NCBI RefSeq assembly: GCF_964204865.1
Contig: NC_135250.1
Location: 23,179,395-23,243,394 of the forward strand
Direction of reading: 5' to 3'
DNA length: 64,000 nt
Source of the DNA: Styela clava
Taxonomy: Eukaryota; Chordata; Ascidiacea; Stolidobranchia; Styelidae
Shown: positions 1 to 11,248 of the stretch, piece by piece
Position numbering within the stretch: the stretch's first letter is position 1
Layout: every line of letters starts with the position of its first letter
Position numbers and translations under genes: made by a program
The notes under the pieces: model-generated
Seen by the model: the letters and a program-made list of their open reading frames with translations, nothing else
Told to the model about the DNA's origin: nothing
Database searches by the model: none

Positions 1-418
1 TTAATTTACAATCGGTGGGGAGGAAGATCAAACCCGGCGTAAAAAAAAAAATCAGAATATAGTTTAATTCAAATGTTCATTTTCTGGGAATGGGATCTAA
101 TCGAATTTATATGGGAACTACCGGTAATCAAAATTTAATTTGATCAATTGGCTTAAAAAATAAATTATTATAAAAAAAACATGCCGGTATGGGCGGTATC
201 ACACATGTTGGGTTTTCTATCGCCAAATTTAGCAAATTTTTTTTTTTAAAGCTCGTTCAGATGTTTGGCATCTGGATTTCTGTTTGATATTTTGGCATTT
301 TTTATTAGTTTCTGTTATTAAAAAATCAAATAAAAATATTTGAAAATTACTTAATCCAGTAATTGTGATTATGCCATCCGGTAGTCCGAAGAGCTTTAGT
401 TCAAGCAGTCAATATTTG
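1..418. other. AT-rich flank without a recognisable gene
   Basis: No coding region is supported here. The stretch holds poly-A/T runs and one TACCGGTA octamer at 119-126. The last nine bases (410-418, CAATATTTG) are the left copy of the target-site duplication of the long-TIR element that follows. Confidence 0.6.
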
Positions 419-770
419 GCTGACGGACAACTCGACTACACGACCAACTCACCAGAGACAACTCGACTACCTGGAGGCCTGGTGAGTTGTCCGTCTTTTG
501 GCATTTTCTACGGTGGTGTTTTAGGTCTATAGAAATGCGTTTTTGATATTTTTAGTGCTCATATGTGGAGAAAAATACATAAATATGATCTAGAAAGCAT
601 TTTTATTTGTATATGTGGCTTATTTTGATCATGTTGTATGAATACAAATACAGTCTACAGACGAAATTGGAGTAACGTTAGCGAGGTTAGACTGTTGACT
701 TATAGGACTGTGTTCGTTTAATTTTTTGAACTTTATTGGTATTAAATGTTTTGAATGAGCACTTTTAAAT
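419..770 (+). repeat. left terminal inverted repeat of the foldback element
   Basis: About 352 bp that match the reverse complement of 2575-2927 with scattered mismatches. Matching landmarks include GGACAACTCGACTAC near the outer end and GAATGAGCAC at the inner end. Confidence 0.85.
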
Positions 771-2574
771 ATATTAAAACCTTTATACTTCACAGTAACA
801 CTTAAATATTTATGAATGTGAGCTCAGTAGTCTATGGTTTCAGTAGTTTGAACTCGCCTACGGCAGTCGCCCGACAGGCCGTCAACTCACCAGTCGAGCA
901 AACGCTCTGCGACGTGACGTCATCGATGCTCGAAGTGAAGACAACTCGACTACCGAGCAACGAGAGGCAAACAAGCAACCGCTCTGCGATATCGATGCTC
1001 GAGGAGACGACATTGCTTTGCAAAACGCGGACTCAAGAATTGCATAGCATTTACTTAGTGCCGACTGATATTAGTTGTAAGCCAACTCACCAATAAATTC
1101 ACTCACCAATCAATTTTATTTCGGTCGCTCTGGTATAAAACAAAACAACAACAAACGAACAAACACAAAAGTGACAAAACGCAGAGGACTTGGAGGACGG
1201 ACATAACTTAAAGACAAAGTTAAAAACGTGAAAATACGTGCCCGTCTTCCAAAAACAGTTGAATAACACAATAAAAATACACGATACAGAATCGATCAGA
1301 AGTATAAAGGTTTAAATATATTTAAAGTAGGAATGTTACAAAACGCGCTTTTTCGCGTCAAAAAATATACGCACCGTGTCTGCTAAGTACCGTAACGCCG
1401 TGTCAGAATACCGCTCATAAAAACGACTACCGACTGCCTGCTGTTGTTTGGAATTCCATGAAATTTTGACATAACTTAGATAAAATGCGCAACTATGATT
1501 CGGTATTTGAATTTTTTCATTAGCGCATAAATTTCCCAACATTCGGGGCTTTTAAAAATTACGCTAAAGTTATACGTACTGCAAATTAATGATATTGTCT
1601 ATGGACACCAATAAAATATATATGGACGCATGTATGTCATTCCTAACTTGATACTTACCAATTTTTATGAAGTTTGTTCAATCAGAACATCGTTAATTAT
1701 TACCCGCAACGAGGCACTGTCAAACTAATATGCTCAACTCCAGGGTTGATTTGAGACGATCTTCCGACGGCCTCAATGATCGTTGCCAAAATAAAATCCT
1801 AAAGTAATCTGAATTTTCTTAGATGTGACGCACATCAAAAAATTAAAGATTGATATGTGTGTTTTTATCATATTTATTAAAGTTCTTATTGAAAAAAGTC
1901 TATTCGCATACGTTTACGAAACGGTACAAATTAATTCAAGGCACGAGAAGTATGATCTTAGCACGCGTCTGTCAACGCGCATCAGTTATCGACTGAATGC
2001 CGACATTTTTCCTCGCAGCGATTTCTCTCGTTTAGCGTTTCACTAAGCGCGGTAAATCTCCTACGAGTTAAGGAATATTAAATGATAATTAATCGTTCAT
2101 TAAGGTCGGATATGAAAAACGCTAAATCAGTTAATTGCCGCGTATGCGGGGACTTGCGTATTGGGAAAGTCGTTGCCGACCAGAGGTTATGTAAAGTTCA
2201 GAAACTTTCTCGTACATAATTAATTGAAAAGCAGCTAATATCGTTAAAAAGAATTTGTAAACTTTTTTGCATTAGGTTCTTCTATTCACAATAACTTTTC
2301 TTTTAAAATTTTTTTCGATTACCTCCAAAAATAGCCGAGATACATTCTGCTGTTTATCGGTCTGACATTCTCGCGGTCACAGTTTTTGAGTCGGCGCAAT
2401 ACAATCCTTATGGAAAAAATTGGCCTATCGGGCGGTACTTAAATGCAGATATCTCCGTTAATTCTTGACCATTTTTCGCAAACTTGGTGTTGTTTTCTTA
2501 TTTTCACTTAGATCTATCCACTGGTGCAGTTTTTATTCAAATCGGATGAATTTTAATTTTTTTGTAACATACCT

Positions 2575-2927
2575 ATTTAAAGGTGCTCATTCAAATCATT
2601 TAATACCAATAAAGTTCAAAAAATTAAACGAACACAGTCCTATAAGTCAACAGTCTAACTTCTCTAACGTTACTCCAATGTCGTCTGTAGACTGTATTTG
2701 TATTCATAAAACATGATCAAAATAAGCCACTTATACAAATAAAAATGCTTTCTAGAGCATATTTATGTATTTTTCTCCACATATGAGCACTAAAAATATC
2801 AAAAACGCATTTCTATAGACCTAAAACACCACCGTAGAAAATGACAAAAGACGGACAACTCACCAGGCCTCTAGGTAGTCGAGTTGTCACTGGTGAGTTG
2901 TCCGTGTAGTCGAGTTGTCCGCCTCCC
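2575..2927 (-). repeat. right terminal inverted repeat of the foldback element
   Basis: Reverse-complement partner of 419-770. The outer end reads GTCGAGTTGTCCGCC on +, directly before the CAATATTTG target duplication at 2928-2936. Confidence 0.85.
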
Positions 2928-2936
2928 CAATATTTG

Positions 2937-3233
2937 ACTTCATACAGACATACCTTCGGCGGCTTCGATATTGTGATGTGTACTTATTTGATCCGGCATT
3001 GCAGCATTGCCTTTCGTTATCTGGGTATAGTTTTATTTTTATTTTATTGTAGTCATTGTTTTATGAAGCAAAGCAGCAAGGTTTGTTTGGGATGAACTAT
3101 AAACTATATAACTTTTTTAAATATAGTTTTTCTATTGTTCAAGCCTAAGGTAATACTTTATCAATATTGGTAGGCTATAATCATATAACTGTATAAGCAG
3201 TTCTCTATAAAATCAAACAAAATCATCTCAGAA
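2937..3233 (+). other. 5' leader region of the kelch stub K0
   Basis: This stretch resembles the leader of K4 (28300-28535), sharing the ATTGTTTTATGAAGCAA landmark, and ends in a CTCAGAA sequence before the ATG as K4 and K6 do. K0 therefore carries a K4-type leader although its downstream spacer is type A. Confidence 0.55.
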
Positions 3234-3410
3234 ATGGAAGAAAAAATCAATACAGATTCTAAAGAACATGCTTTTGAAATTTTACAACAATTGAATGAAT
3301 ATCGTAAAACTGGACGTCATTGAGATTTCAGTTCCGATTATTTTAAAGCAATGTTACGGTATCTCATGAAAATGCGGAAACAAAATCTGGTGTCGTTGAA
3401 ATAAAGGAAT
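3234..3410 (+). pseudogene. K0: 5' stub of a BTB-kelch gene
   Basis: The first 29 codons match the N-terminus of the intact kelch genes (MEEKINTDSK start). Codon 30, Cys in all paralogs, is TGA at 3321-3323. About 54 nt coding for part of the BTB core are then missing (junction at about 3330), a 5-nt insertion makes TACGGTA at 3355-3361, and homology stops at 3410 where type A spacer sequence begins. BACK and all kelch blades are absent, so it cannot make an adaptor protein. It marks the upstream end of the array in this window. Confidence 0.9.
3355..3361. other. micro-insertion TACGGTA inside K0
   Basis: Seven paralogs read ATGTTATCTC here; K0 reads ATGTTACGGTATCTC. The difference is 5 nt inserted at a TA dinucleotide. 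Confidence 0.85.
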
Positions 3411-3610
3411 CCAACACCAGATATCTAGGGTATTCCCCATTTCACGGACAACAGGCAGGAAGGTGTTGTGTTGTGGGAAATACAACATGGTGCATTTTGT
3501 TTCGGCATTTTGGATATACCGGTACCGGTATGAGTATTTTTTTTATTCATCAATGAACCAGGTATATGTGTGAATGCAATATTGAAAAGACTTTATGTCA
3601 TTTATTTTTG
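3411..3610 (+). repeat. type A spacer motif (GGCAGGAAGGTGTTG block)
   Basis: This block recurs before every foldback MITE: about 10070-10261, 17345-17543, 36015-36213 and 59570-59758. It holds a short hairpin (GTGTTGT against ACAACAC) and a TACCGGTA site. No convincing coding function is seen. Confidence 0.65.
3517..3530. other. tandem TACCGGTACCGGTA
   Basis: The other type A spacers have a single TACCGGTA here (for example near 10175, 17454 and 36127). This copy has an extra CCGGTA. Confidence 0.8.
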
Positions 3611-3623
3611 GGATCTTACTGAA

Positions 3624-4077
3624 TAGGCTTACCATATTTCAGGGGCCCAGTGATAGTTTAAACGTTTCCCATATCATTGTGGGTAGATTATGGGCATCAA
3701 AATTAACTGTAAATCCTCTATTGGTCTTTGATTCAAATAACGGAATCGTTTAACTTATAAGAAAACTCTCACTTTGTTTCCAGCATTTTGATGATCCAAC
3801 CACAGTACAGTTGGGTGTTAAATTAACACATGGTTCATACTTCATATCACAGCTATGGCATAACAATTTTCCCTCTATCTGAACTAGTGACGTGAAACGC
3901 AAATCGATGGTAAATCGGCTGCCTACGTTATGAAAAAATTGTAATAGTATTAAATAGAAAATTTATTTATGACTATCATTCCGCAAAAACGGGACATTCA
4001 AGTCTTTTGCCGGGACGGCGGAAAAACATGCTAAAACCGGGACTGTCCCGGCTAAACCGGGACGTATGGTAAGCCTA
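3624..4077. mobile_element. hAT-type MITE nested in the foldback MITE
   Basis: Perfect 12-bp terminal inverted repeats, TAGGCTTACCAT and ATGGTAAGCCTA, are bounded by an 8-bp direct repeat TTACTGAA (3616-3623 and 4078-4085). An 8-bp duplication with a TAGG start is typical of hAT elements. The interior contains CCGGGAC-rich subterminal repeats and no ORF of note. Confidence 0.85.
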
Positions 4078-4085
4078 TTACTGAA

Positions 4086-4092
4086 TACCGTA
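4086..4092. other. TACCGTA presence/absence site in the MITE terminus
   Basis: GAATACCGTACAGCGC is seen here and at 10282-10288; 36233-36239 also has TACCGTA. The copy at 59778 reads GAATACAGCGC. The inverted right ends also lack the 5 nt. Confidence 0.8.
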
Positions 4093-4598
4093 CAGCGCGA
4101 AACACCGCAAAGAACGCAAAACAGAGGGAAACAGCGCATGACAAAAGAAAATAGCGAGAAAGAGAAGGAAACCAGCGCAAAACAGGAGTCGCAGTTATTA
4201 CCACCTCATGACGGCTCCTGCCACGAAAGAACAACAGCGCCTCTCGCCATGGTTTTATGGCACTATTTCCGGTATATTTACAAGGTTATGTAGCGGATTC
4301 TTGGTCGCCATGCGAAATTTTATCTACTTTTTTTTTTTATCTTACCCTAACCCTAAAGCCAAATCAATTAAAACTGTATCCATATGGAAAATGTTCTAAA
4401 TTGTGTTACCCAAAATGTGTCACCAGCAGGGGCAGACCTGCCATTACAGCCTACATGCCTTGATTTGTGTTTTTAATTTGCTGCCGTGGTACCCCAACTC
4501 AAGAAAAAATAAATATGTGCCCCAACTCATTGCAAATTTTTTTTCTGCTTTGCGCTGTTTCCCTCTGTTTTGCGCTGTATTCAGTAAGTAGTAAGGCC

Positions 4599-6268
4599 GT
4601 TTATTTTGGGAATGTCAATGGGCTGTTGATTTCCGGTAATGGTGTTGCAATTACCCATTTGGGAAATTCAGTAAAATATGATGAAATAGTTGAAAGTAGA
4701 ATTAATATGTGTTCAATTTTCAAATGTTAACTGATAGAAATTTTGAATTTATTGAAAACAAGTGAAAGAAAGTATTTATTATTGTATGAACACATGGATG
4801 ATCTTATACATAGATCAATCATGATGTGACATTTTTTTATGCAACACCAGCTTTGATGAATATATGGGAGGATTCAAATGTCCAAATTTATGCATCATTT
4901 TGATTTAATTCATAGATAAATAGTGAATAGGAAAATCCCAAAACACCCACTTTGTTGTCTGATTTTCTATCTAAATTAACTAAAGTTATCAAATATTGGT
5001 AAATATATATAAACTGTGTGCAAAAATTGGATGACAACTGTATGATAATATGGATTAACTTATTCTCAATTGACATATATTGTATTATATATGATACAAA
5101 ACTCCGGTGATGGTATGGTTTTATATTTTAATTGTTACATATATTGTTTGAACTTGTGGGGAATGTTAACTTGTGCTATCGATTGGGTTTCTACAAGACC
5201 AACTACTTTTCCGTTTTCTATGCTTTTGCGCGGGTGGATCTGTATGCATATAATGCAAGGATGCTGTAGGGAGAGTGAAGATAACTATCCTGAGTAATTC
5301 AATAAATAGTCTTGCTGCACACTAATGTGTTGTTTGAAATTATGAAAGTGTTCCGTTTGGCATTGGAATTTATTTGGTGAGAAAAAAAAAGTCATAGTCA
5401 AGTTGATTGTTTCCAACTGGTAATATATTCAACAGATACAAATGCAAAAAACATGCGAAAGAGTAAAGAATATAATTTTACTGGCAGATTGGGAAGAGAA
5501 GTCGCGGGGAGATTTGAGGGTGGGCCTGTTATCCAACTAAACCTAATTGAACTTATGATCATCTGTAGTGGGCTGAACATTGGAAGACTGGAGAAAAAAG
5601 ATGATAGAGAACAGGTTTAGACAGGCTAATGAGTAATGACTGGATGAATTCCATTAAACATTATTAGTTGTTTAACATGCCCATATAGAATATGATACCA
5701 GTACTCAAATATGAAATAACAGAATTAGAATGAAACATATACTATCATAAGCTAGCATTTGGATAGGCGCATTATACTGCAATATATATGAATAAATTGA
5801 TAATAAAACTATGTTGGAGTGTCAGTTCAGGTTTTTAGGCTTCGAAACATCTCGAGAACAAACCAAATTGAACTATTATTATTACATGATACCGGTACTC
5901 ACATTGTACATTCCACAAGAGAATTGTATTTTCAGACATATAGACTGGATAGGTGTATTTGATGTTCTTGGTACAGCAACGTTTATCTGTTCTGTTGCCA
6001 ATTCAACAGTTGGTTGAACAATTCTAAGTTTTTCTGTTTTGCTCAGTTCGAGCAATTCTGGTATATTTAAGATGGTCTGGATCATGCAGTTGTACTTGGT
6101 GATAAAAAATTTTTTTTTGCAATATTGAGGTTCATTTTTGATTGACTGTAATGTCTAATTAATTACCGTATCTTTGAATTAATTATTTTTTTCCATTGTT
6201 TAAGTCCTTTTCAATAAATTAGTAGTATCATAAAATTCTTTATAAAATCAAACCAAGGCATCTCAAAA
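4599..6268 (+). other. type A spacer and leader of K1
   Basis: No established gene. It repeats in the spacers before K2, K3, K5 and K7. It contains an ORF fragment ending ESEDNYPE (5161-5297) and a 68-codon ORF at 5811-6017 that recurs 250-460 nt before K2, K3 and K5 with little change. Close to K1 there is a pyrimidine tract ending in TTTAAG (AG at 6203-6204), a possible 3' splice site in the 5' leader, followed by a well-conserved 65-nt leader to the ATG. Confidence 0.5.
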
Positions 6269-7909
6269 ATGGAAGAAAAAATCAACACAGATTCTAAAGA
6301 ACATGCTGTTGAAATTTTACAACAATTAAATGAATATCGTAAAACTGGTCGTCATTGTGATTTCATGATCAAAGCTGGATCTGAGGAACTTCCTGTTCAT
6401 AAGAATATTGTGTCCGCAAGTTCCGATTATTTTAAAGCAATGTTATCTCATGAGAATGTTGAAACAAAATCTGGTGTCGTTGAAATAAAGGAATTTGATG
6501 GAGTTTGTGTTAAAAAATGCGTTGATTTCATTTACACTGGGGATGCTTACGTTGCCAAAGAAAAACGTGAAACACTTATGGGTGTCGCTCACATGATGCA
6601 GCTGCAGAGACTTTGTGATAGTATCGCAATTTTTCTGGAAGATGATCTTGATCCTAGATCGTTTTTTCAAACTAAAAATATTGCGAATAGGTACAACTGT
6701 AAACAACTTGAGGAAAAATGCAATCAGTTTGGATTGCAACGTTTTAAAGAAATTGTCCAGTCTGATGAGTTTATGGAACTTGATGAAAAATTTATTTCAT
6801 TTCTGATGGAATCAAAGGAAACAAAAGCAAAGGAAGAAGTGAAATGTAAGATGTTGTTAGCATGGACCAAACATGATATTGATGAAAGAAAAGAATGTTT
6901 TCTTAGTTTGTTAATGAAATTTCAGTTGACAAAAATGACTTTGTCATATAGAAGATTTCTCGTTGAAAATGAACCTTTACTATATAGGTCATTTGAGTCA
7001 CTCCGATTGCTAACCATATCCATCCTAGACAGTACTGGGAATTCCAGTTCGAAAGACATAAATTGGGGAGAGAATAAACAGCTTGTTGTTTTTGACAAAA
7101 CTTCTCAAAGAATGCATTCTCATGATGTTGATGATAAAACATGGACACCAATGCAAACCATAGATCAAGCAATTATACAGAATACATTATATTCTGCTGT
7201 AGTGATGGAAACTTATATTTATGTCATTTGTATGAATGGATCGTTTTATAGACTTGAATATGCTGAATCAAATGCAAAGTGGGAACAAATGACAAATACT
7301 GAGCTTCAGTATGCACGTGCAGTTGCACTTGATGGTTTTGTTTATGGTATTGAATATCAGAATTACTCAAACATTATGGAAAGATATGATCCATCAAATA
7401 ACAAATGGTCCAGACTTACGAACAAATCATTGATTCTGGCTTGGGAAGCTTTGGTGGCTGCTGATGGAAAGGTGTTTTGTATTGCAGGAAGAAATCAAGG
7501 TCAACAAGGTCAACCAACTAACAAAGTTGAGATTTATGATCCTGTCACATCAACTTGGTCAATGGATAATAAATCATTGAATGAAGCAAGAGATTGTGCT
7601 TTTGCAACTTCAACAGAGGAAGGAATATATGTTATGGGAGGTTATGATCTTAATCAAAGATCAACTCTCATTAATGTTGAATTTCGTTCATCTGTAACTA
7701 AAACCTGGATGATGTTGAAACCAATGAAAAATGCAAGAGCAGGGGCATTCAGTAGTTGTGTGATTGATGAGAAAGTTTATGTCATTGGTGGAAATGGAAA
7801 TCCTGCAAATATAGAGGCATATGATCCCGAAACAAAAGAATGGAAAATCATTGAAACAATACCAGGAAAAAATATTTTTCCAAGAGCAACAGTTGCAATA
7901 TCAATATAA
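6269..7909 (+). CDS. K1: BTB-BACK-kelch protein (KLHL-type), 546 aa
   Basis: A probable Cullin-3 ubiquitin-ligase substrate adaptor acting in cytosol or nucleus; the role comes from the family, not from the sequence alone. BTB spans about residues 20-125 (HCDFMIKAG, then the LPVHKNIVSASSDYFKAML core), BACK about 130-240, and six kelch blades about 270-545, each ending near a Trp (292, 338, 380, 430, 480, 525). The length is normal for KLHL proteins. The start is the ATG at the first residue shared by all copies, preceded by CATCTCAAAA. There is no intron in the coding region. Differences from paralogs concentrate in blade loops: residues 407-417 (longest loop of the set), 459-467 and 491-494. 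The AT-rich codon use matches its neighbours. Confidence 0.94.
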   Translation: MEEKINTDSKEHAVEILQQLNEYRKTGRHCDFMIKAGSEELPVHKNIVSASSDYFKAMLSHENVETKSGVVEIKEFDGVCVKKCVDFIYTGDAYVAKEKRETLMGVAHMMQLQRLCDSIAIFLEDDLDPRSFFQTKNIANRYNCKQLEEKCNQFGLQRFKEIVQSDEFMELDEKFISFLMESKETKAKEEVKCKMLLAWTKHDIDERKECFLSLLMKFQLTKMTLSYRRFLVENEPLLYRSFESLRLLTISILDSTGNSSSKDINWGENKQLVVFDKTSQRMHSHDVDDKTWTPMQTIDQAIIQNTLYSAVVMETYIYVICMNGSFYRLEYAESNAKWEQMTNTELQYARAVALDGFVYGIEYQNYSNIMERYDPSNNKWSRLTNKSLILAWEALVAADGKVFCIAGRNQGQQGQPTNKVEIYDPVTSTWSMDNKSLNEARDCAFATSTEEGIYVMGGYDLNQRSTLINVEFRSSVTKTWMMLKPMKNARAGAFSSCVIDEKVYVIGGNGNPANIEAYDPETKEWKIIETIPGKNIFPRATVAISI

Positions 7910-8115
7910 CATTGAAAGCTTATATTCCTGGACATACATGGCTCTCATATGCTTATTGAAAATCCCTGTCAACATTTCTAATTTTTTCCCAAATTTTTAT
8001 CATAAAATGATGAGGGCTGGAAACCTAATTTTTGTGCATCATAATACTCAACTAAATAATTTAAATTTATCAAATATTCATTTATTTCATTATCTCATGT
8101 TCTAGTATTATGTTA

Positions 8116-8123
8116 TACCGGTA
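8116..8123. other. TACCGGTA micro-insertion after K1
   Basis: K1 flank reads GTTATACCGGTAGTTAG; the aligned K2 flank (15384-15393) reads GTTATAGTTAG. Six nucleotides (CCGGTA) are present or absent at a TA. Confidence 0.85.
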
Positions 8124-9333
8124 GTTAGGTTAGGAATGAATGTATGATTTAATATTAAGTTCATTGAATTTTTTCATTTTTTCATCTATCTTATTGATAA
8201 TTTGACAGCCTGATGCTAAACATTACCTGATTTTATTAAGAAGTTGTTATTCAAATCTTGTTAATGGTTTCTAATTTTCCCTCATTTATTATATTATTGA
8301 ATTGTTAATGATCAAGATTTTACTTTAGTATTCTTCGACATTTTCTATTTTTTCATTCAATTTTGTGACATGCCACAATGGGGCTTTGACCAATTTCAAT
8401 TTTTATTTATGAATCATGGTTTAATAACTTGAAATTCTTTTATTCACAATGCCTAAATTGTTTTGAAAAATTTCATTTGATCTTAGTTTAACACAACAAT
8501 TCAAGTTTTTCAATTGTTGCTCAGAATGAGTTAATATTAAATAATCATTTGCTTTAGTGATAATCACTGTATTTTTTTGAAATATTAATTTTGTTTCCAC
8601 TGCTTTTCTGATATAATCAATTACGGTACCTAATATGCTCTTTTTTAAAATAGGTTTATTAATATCTATGCTTTTTATTCATGAGATAACTGTTCTATAG
8701 ATTCGACATTATGAATTGTCATATTCAGGCTAGTTGCGATAAATCTATTATTACATGGTCCCCATTGTACAAATAAAAGAAAATACAAAACATTTGGGTT
8801 TAGGAGGAGTAGTGTTTTTTCAAACATGCCTTAGCCATGACCTTCTGCTGATCACTGTTGTCCAATGCATTATTGGTATTTTGTATCTTTTTGAGGTGAG
8901 GCTCATTTCATACCATCATCTGTATAACGTCATAACAAACTTGTTGTGGCCTTCTAGGCTGAGAACAATCATTCAACTTCTGATATTTCTATTCTGAAAA
9001 TGATGATGATTTTGAGAAATTTTTATTTTCAAGAATTTCGTGGCAACTAATGAGCCATGAAATATCATTATTATTTATTGATTTCAATTCCTGATTAACA
9101 GACAAGTTCTGTAATAAAAGAATGGTTGAATATGGTTTTATTGAATATCCTTGAAAATTTTATTATTGTAGTATATTCATATTGACTAATTCGCTGAACT
9201 TGATAAAATATCTGTGTCAGTGAAATTGTCATTGTTATTGCTTTATGTAATATATAAGATACTAGAAGGAAATATAAATTTTCATTTTGATGCTCGTAGT
9301 TAATCTTCTGACAAATTCTTACTGGTATTATTT

Positions 9334-9552
9334 ATGCAATTTTTCACAGCTGTAATTTGCAATATTGATATCATAATTAGATCAGCTGAGAAAGAAATTA
9401 AATATTCTCTGATGGTCACGAAGTTCCTACCAGTCTTTATAACATGCTTGTGTCTTCACTCGACAATTTCCCACAAGATTGTTGAAGATGATTTGATGCA
9501 TATTTTTGATAAAGATCTACACAGACAACACATGTCATTATTGTTTGGCTAA
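9334..9552 (+). other. exon-like ORF, copy 1 (SAEKEIKYSLM)
   Basis: An open stretch preceded by TTTTTCACAG, a good 3' splice site. It encodes a peptide with IIIRSAEKEIKYSLM, a hydrophobic run, and IVEDDLMHIFDKDLHRQHM near the end. Similar copies occur at 16616, 33538 and 35296, with a truncated one at 54420. This copy stops at TAA (9550-9552), four codons earlier than the 16616 and 35296 copies. I do not recognise the family. It may be a terminal exon or a transposon remnant. Confidence 0.35.
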
Positions 9553-10261
9553 AAGTGGAATTGATATCAGGCTGTGGAGTTGGCAGTTTAGTAAACTCAT
9601 TTTGATATTGGCTAAAAACCACTATTTTAAATGTCCTCGAGTTGGATTCAAAATAGATCAATGGCTTAAAGTTTTATAAAAAGTTTTTCATACCTAGAAC
9701 ACCAGTAGATTCTGGAATTGTGGGACAGTTTAAGAAGTGGAGTAGTTTTTTCTTTTGATGTCGTCGCACACAAAAACTGAATACTTAAAAGCCAACAGAA
9801 TTTTTTAAAATATGTGAAAGTCATAGACTTTTAGCAAAAAATACAATCTTAACCCAATGGAAATTTTAAAACAATTCCTCCAGTAGGTAATGAGGAAAGA
9901 TATTTTTTCACAACAACAACAACATAATAACAAAACGATCCATATGTACACTTCATATCCAATTGGAATCTAGAAGATCGGGAAATCATATTTTAATTAA
10001 TATTTTTGGTGATCTGTTATTGTCGAGCAATCGTGATCACACTGGATGGTATCCAAGAGTCATCCAATCCAACACCAAATAGTTAGGGTATTTCCCGTTT
10101 CACGGACAACAGGCAGGAAGGTGTTGTGTTGTGGGAAATACAACACCGTGCATTTTGTTTCGGCATTCTGGATATACCGGTATAAGTTTATTTTTATTCA
10201 TCAATGAACTAGGTATATGTGTGAATGCAATATTGAAGAGACTTTATGTCATTAATTTTTG

Positions 10262-11248
10262 GGTTCTTACTACTTACTGAATACCGTACAGCGCAAAACA
10301 GAGGGAAACAGCTCATAACAGAGGAAAATAGCGCAAAACAGAAGGAAACCAGCGCAAAACAGGAGACGCAGTTATTACCACCTCATGACGGCTCCTGTCA
10401 CGAAAGAACAACGGTGCCTCTCGCCATGGTTTTATGGTGCTATTACCGGTATTTTTACAAGGTTATGTAGCATTGTTCGGATCTGGTATAGTTTAGTACC
10501 ACATGCACTTCTAGTTGGCCTGGCTCAACAATTTTTGCATATGTTAATCCTAATCCCCACCTGACTACGTCATCAGAAAATTACATCATTTGGACGTCAC
10601 AGTGGCGTAATAAGACCCACCAAAGTATGAGGATGGTCGTCCAAATCGCGCAGACGATCACCCGAAATCGAGCAAGCTAGTTCTCTCGTTTTTTCGTCAC
10701 AACGATCACCATAGGAGAGGGATCGTCGGCGTTAGCGAGTTCGTTATCGCAGCAGATGGCGCAGATGCCATTTCGGGCGATTGTAAATATACTTTGGCAA
10801 GCCATATTACGTGACGGTGACGTCCTAGTGACGTTATTTTTGGATGGCATAGTCAGGTGGGGATTAGGAATAATATATGCAAAATTCGTTATGCTACACC
10901 CACTGGAAGTACTTGTGGTACTAAACTATACTAGACCCGCGGATTCTAGGTCATCATGCGAAATTTTATCTACTTTTTTATTATCTAACCCTAAAGCTAA
11001 ATCAATTAAAACTGTATCCATATGGAAAATGTTCTAAATTGCATTACCCAAAATGTGTCACTAGCAGGGGCAGACCTGCCATTGCAACCTACATGCCTTG
11101 GTTTGTGTTTTTAATTTGCTGTCGTAGTAACCAACTAAAAAAATGAATAAATATGTGCCCCAATTCATTGCAAATTTTTTTTCTGTTTTGCGCTGTTTCC
11201 CCCTGTGTTCTCCTCTGTTTCGCGCTGTATTCAGTAAGTAGGAAGACC
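10262..11248. mobile_element. foldback MITE, copy 2
   Basis: Inverted ends (TTACTACTTACTGAATAC at left, GTATTCAGTAAGTAGG at right) with inverted AACAGAGGGAAACAGC arms. It contains the nested GGGTCT-ended MITE at 10479-10938. No coding capacity. Confidence 0.7.
10479..10938. mobile_element. nested MITE with ~90-bp TIRs, copy in spacer K1-K2
   Basis: Left end GGATCTGGTATAGTTTAGTA and right end TACTAAACTATACTAGACCC are inverted copies; homology runs about 90 bp inward to CCCCACCTGACT. The right flank is GCGGATTC. The left flank has changed from the expected GCGGATTC. Empty sites near 4294 and 59933 show the insertion point. Confidence 0.8.

Larger units (their letters stand above)
419..2927. 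mobile_element. 2.5-kb foldback (long-TIR) DNA element, no transposase seen
   Basis: The ends are inverted copies of about 350 bp and the element is flanked by a direct repeat CAATATTTG (410-418 and 2928-2936), so it is a complete insertion. Long TIRs with 8-9 bp target duplications fit Mutator-like or other foldback elements; the family is inferred. The interior (771-2574) has only short ORFs, the longest 94 codons at 812-1096, with no transposase motif, so it is probably non-autonomous. The TIR motifs CAACTCGACTAC and CAACTCACCA recur inside at about 880-960 and 1082-1092, as transposase-binding subterminal repeats do in other elements. Confidence 0.75.
3611..4598. mobile_element. foldback MITE, copy 1 (interrupted by a hAT MITE)
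   Basis: The ends are inverted: GTCTTACTACTTACTGAATAC in the intact copies, with (G)CGCTGTATTCAGTAAGTAGT at the right end. The arms continue with inverted runs of AACAGAGGGAAACAGCGC type. The flanks share a TTATTTTTGG-like direct repeat, suggesting a 9-11 bp target duplication. Here the left TIR is split by the hAT-like element at 3624-4077. This copy also keeps the empty site (GCGGATTC near 4294) for the nested MITE seen in copies 2-4. No transposase is present. Confidence 0.7.
7910..10261 (+). other. type A spacer after K1
   Basis: No firm gene. The 3' flank of K1 is closely shared with K2. It holds an 80-codon ORF (8755-8997) that is nearly identical after K2 (16030-16272) but degraded elsewhere, and the exon-like ORF described separately at 9334-9552. 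From 9700 to 10261 it holds the AACAACAACAACATAATA block and the GGCAGGAAGG block common to type A spacers. Confidence 0.5.

Noticed and set aside
4344-4358. CCCTAACCCTAAA, telomere-like repeat
   Set aside because: Only two units, embedded in the foldback MITE and present as one unit in other copies; not an interstitial telomere.
6443-6739. Minus-strand ~95-codon ORF opposite the BTB region, repeated in every kelch gene
   Set aside because: A shadow of the conserved BTB-BACK coding strand; its conservation follows from the sense protein.
8755-8997. 80-codon ORF after K1, nearly identical after K2
   Set aside because: Only the two recently duplicated spacers keep it open; the K4, K6 and K7 spacers have indels and gaps through it, so constraint is not shown.
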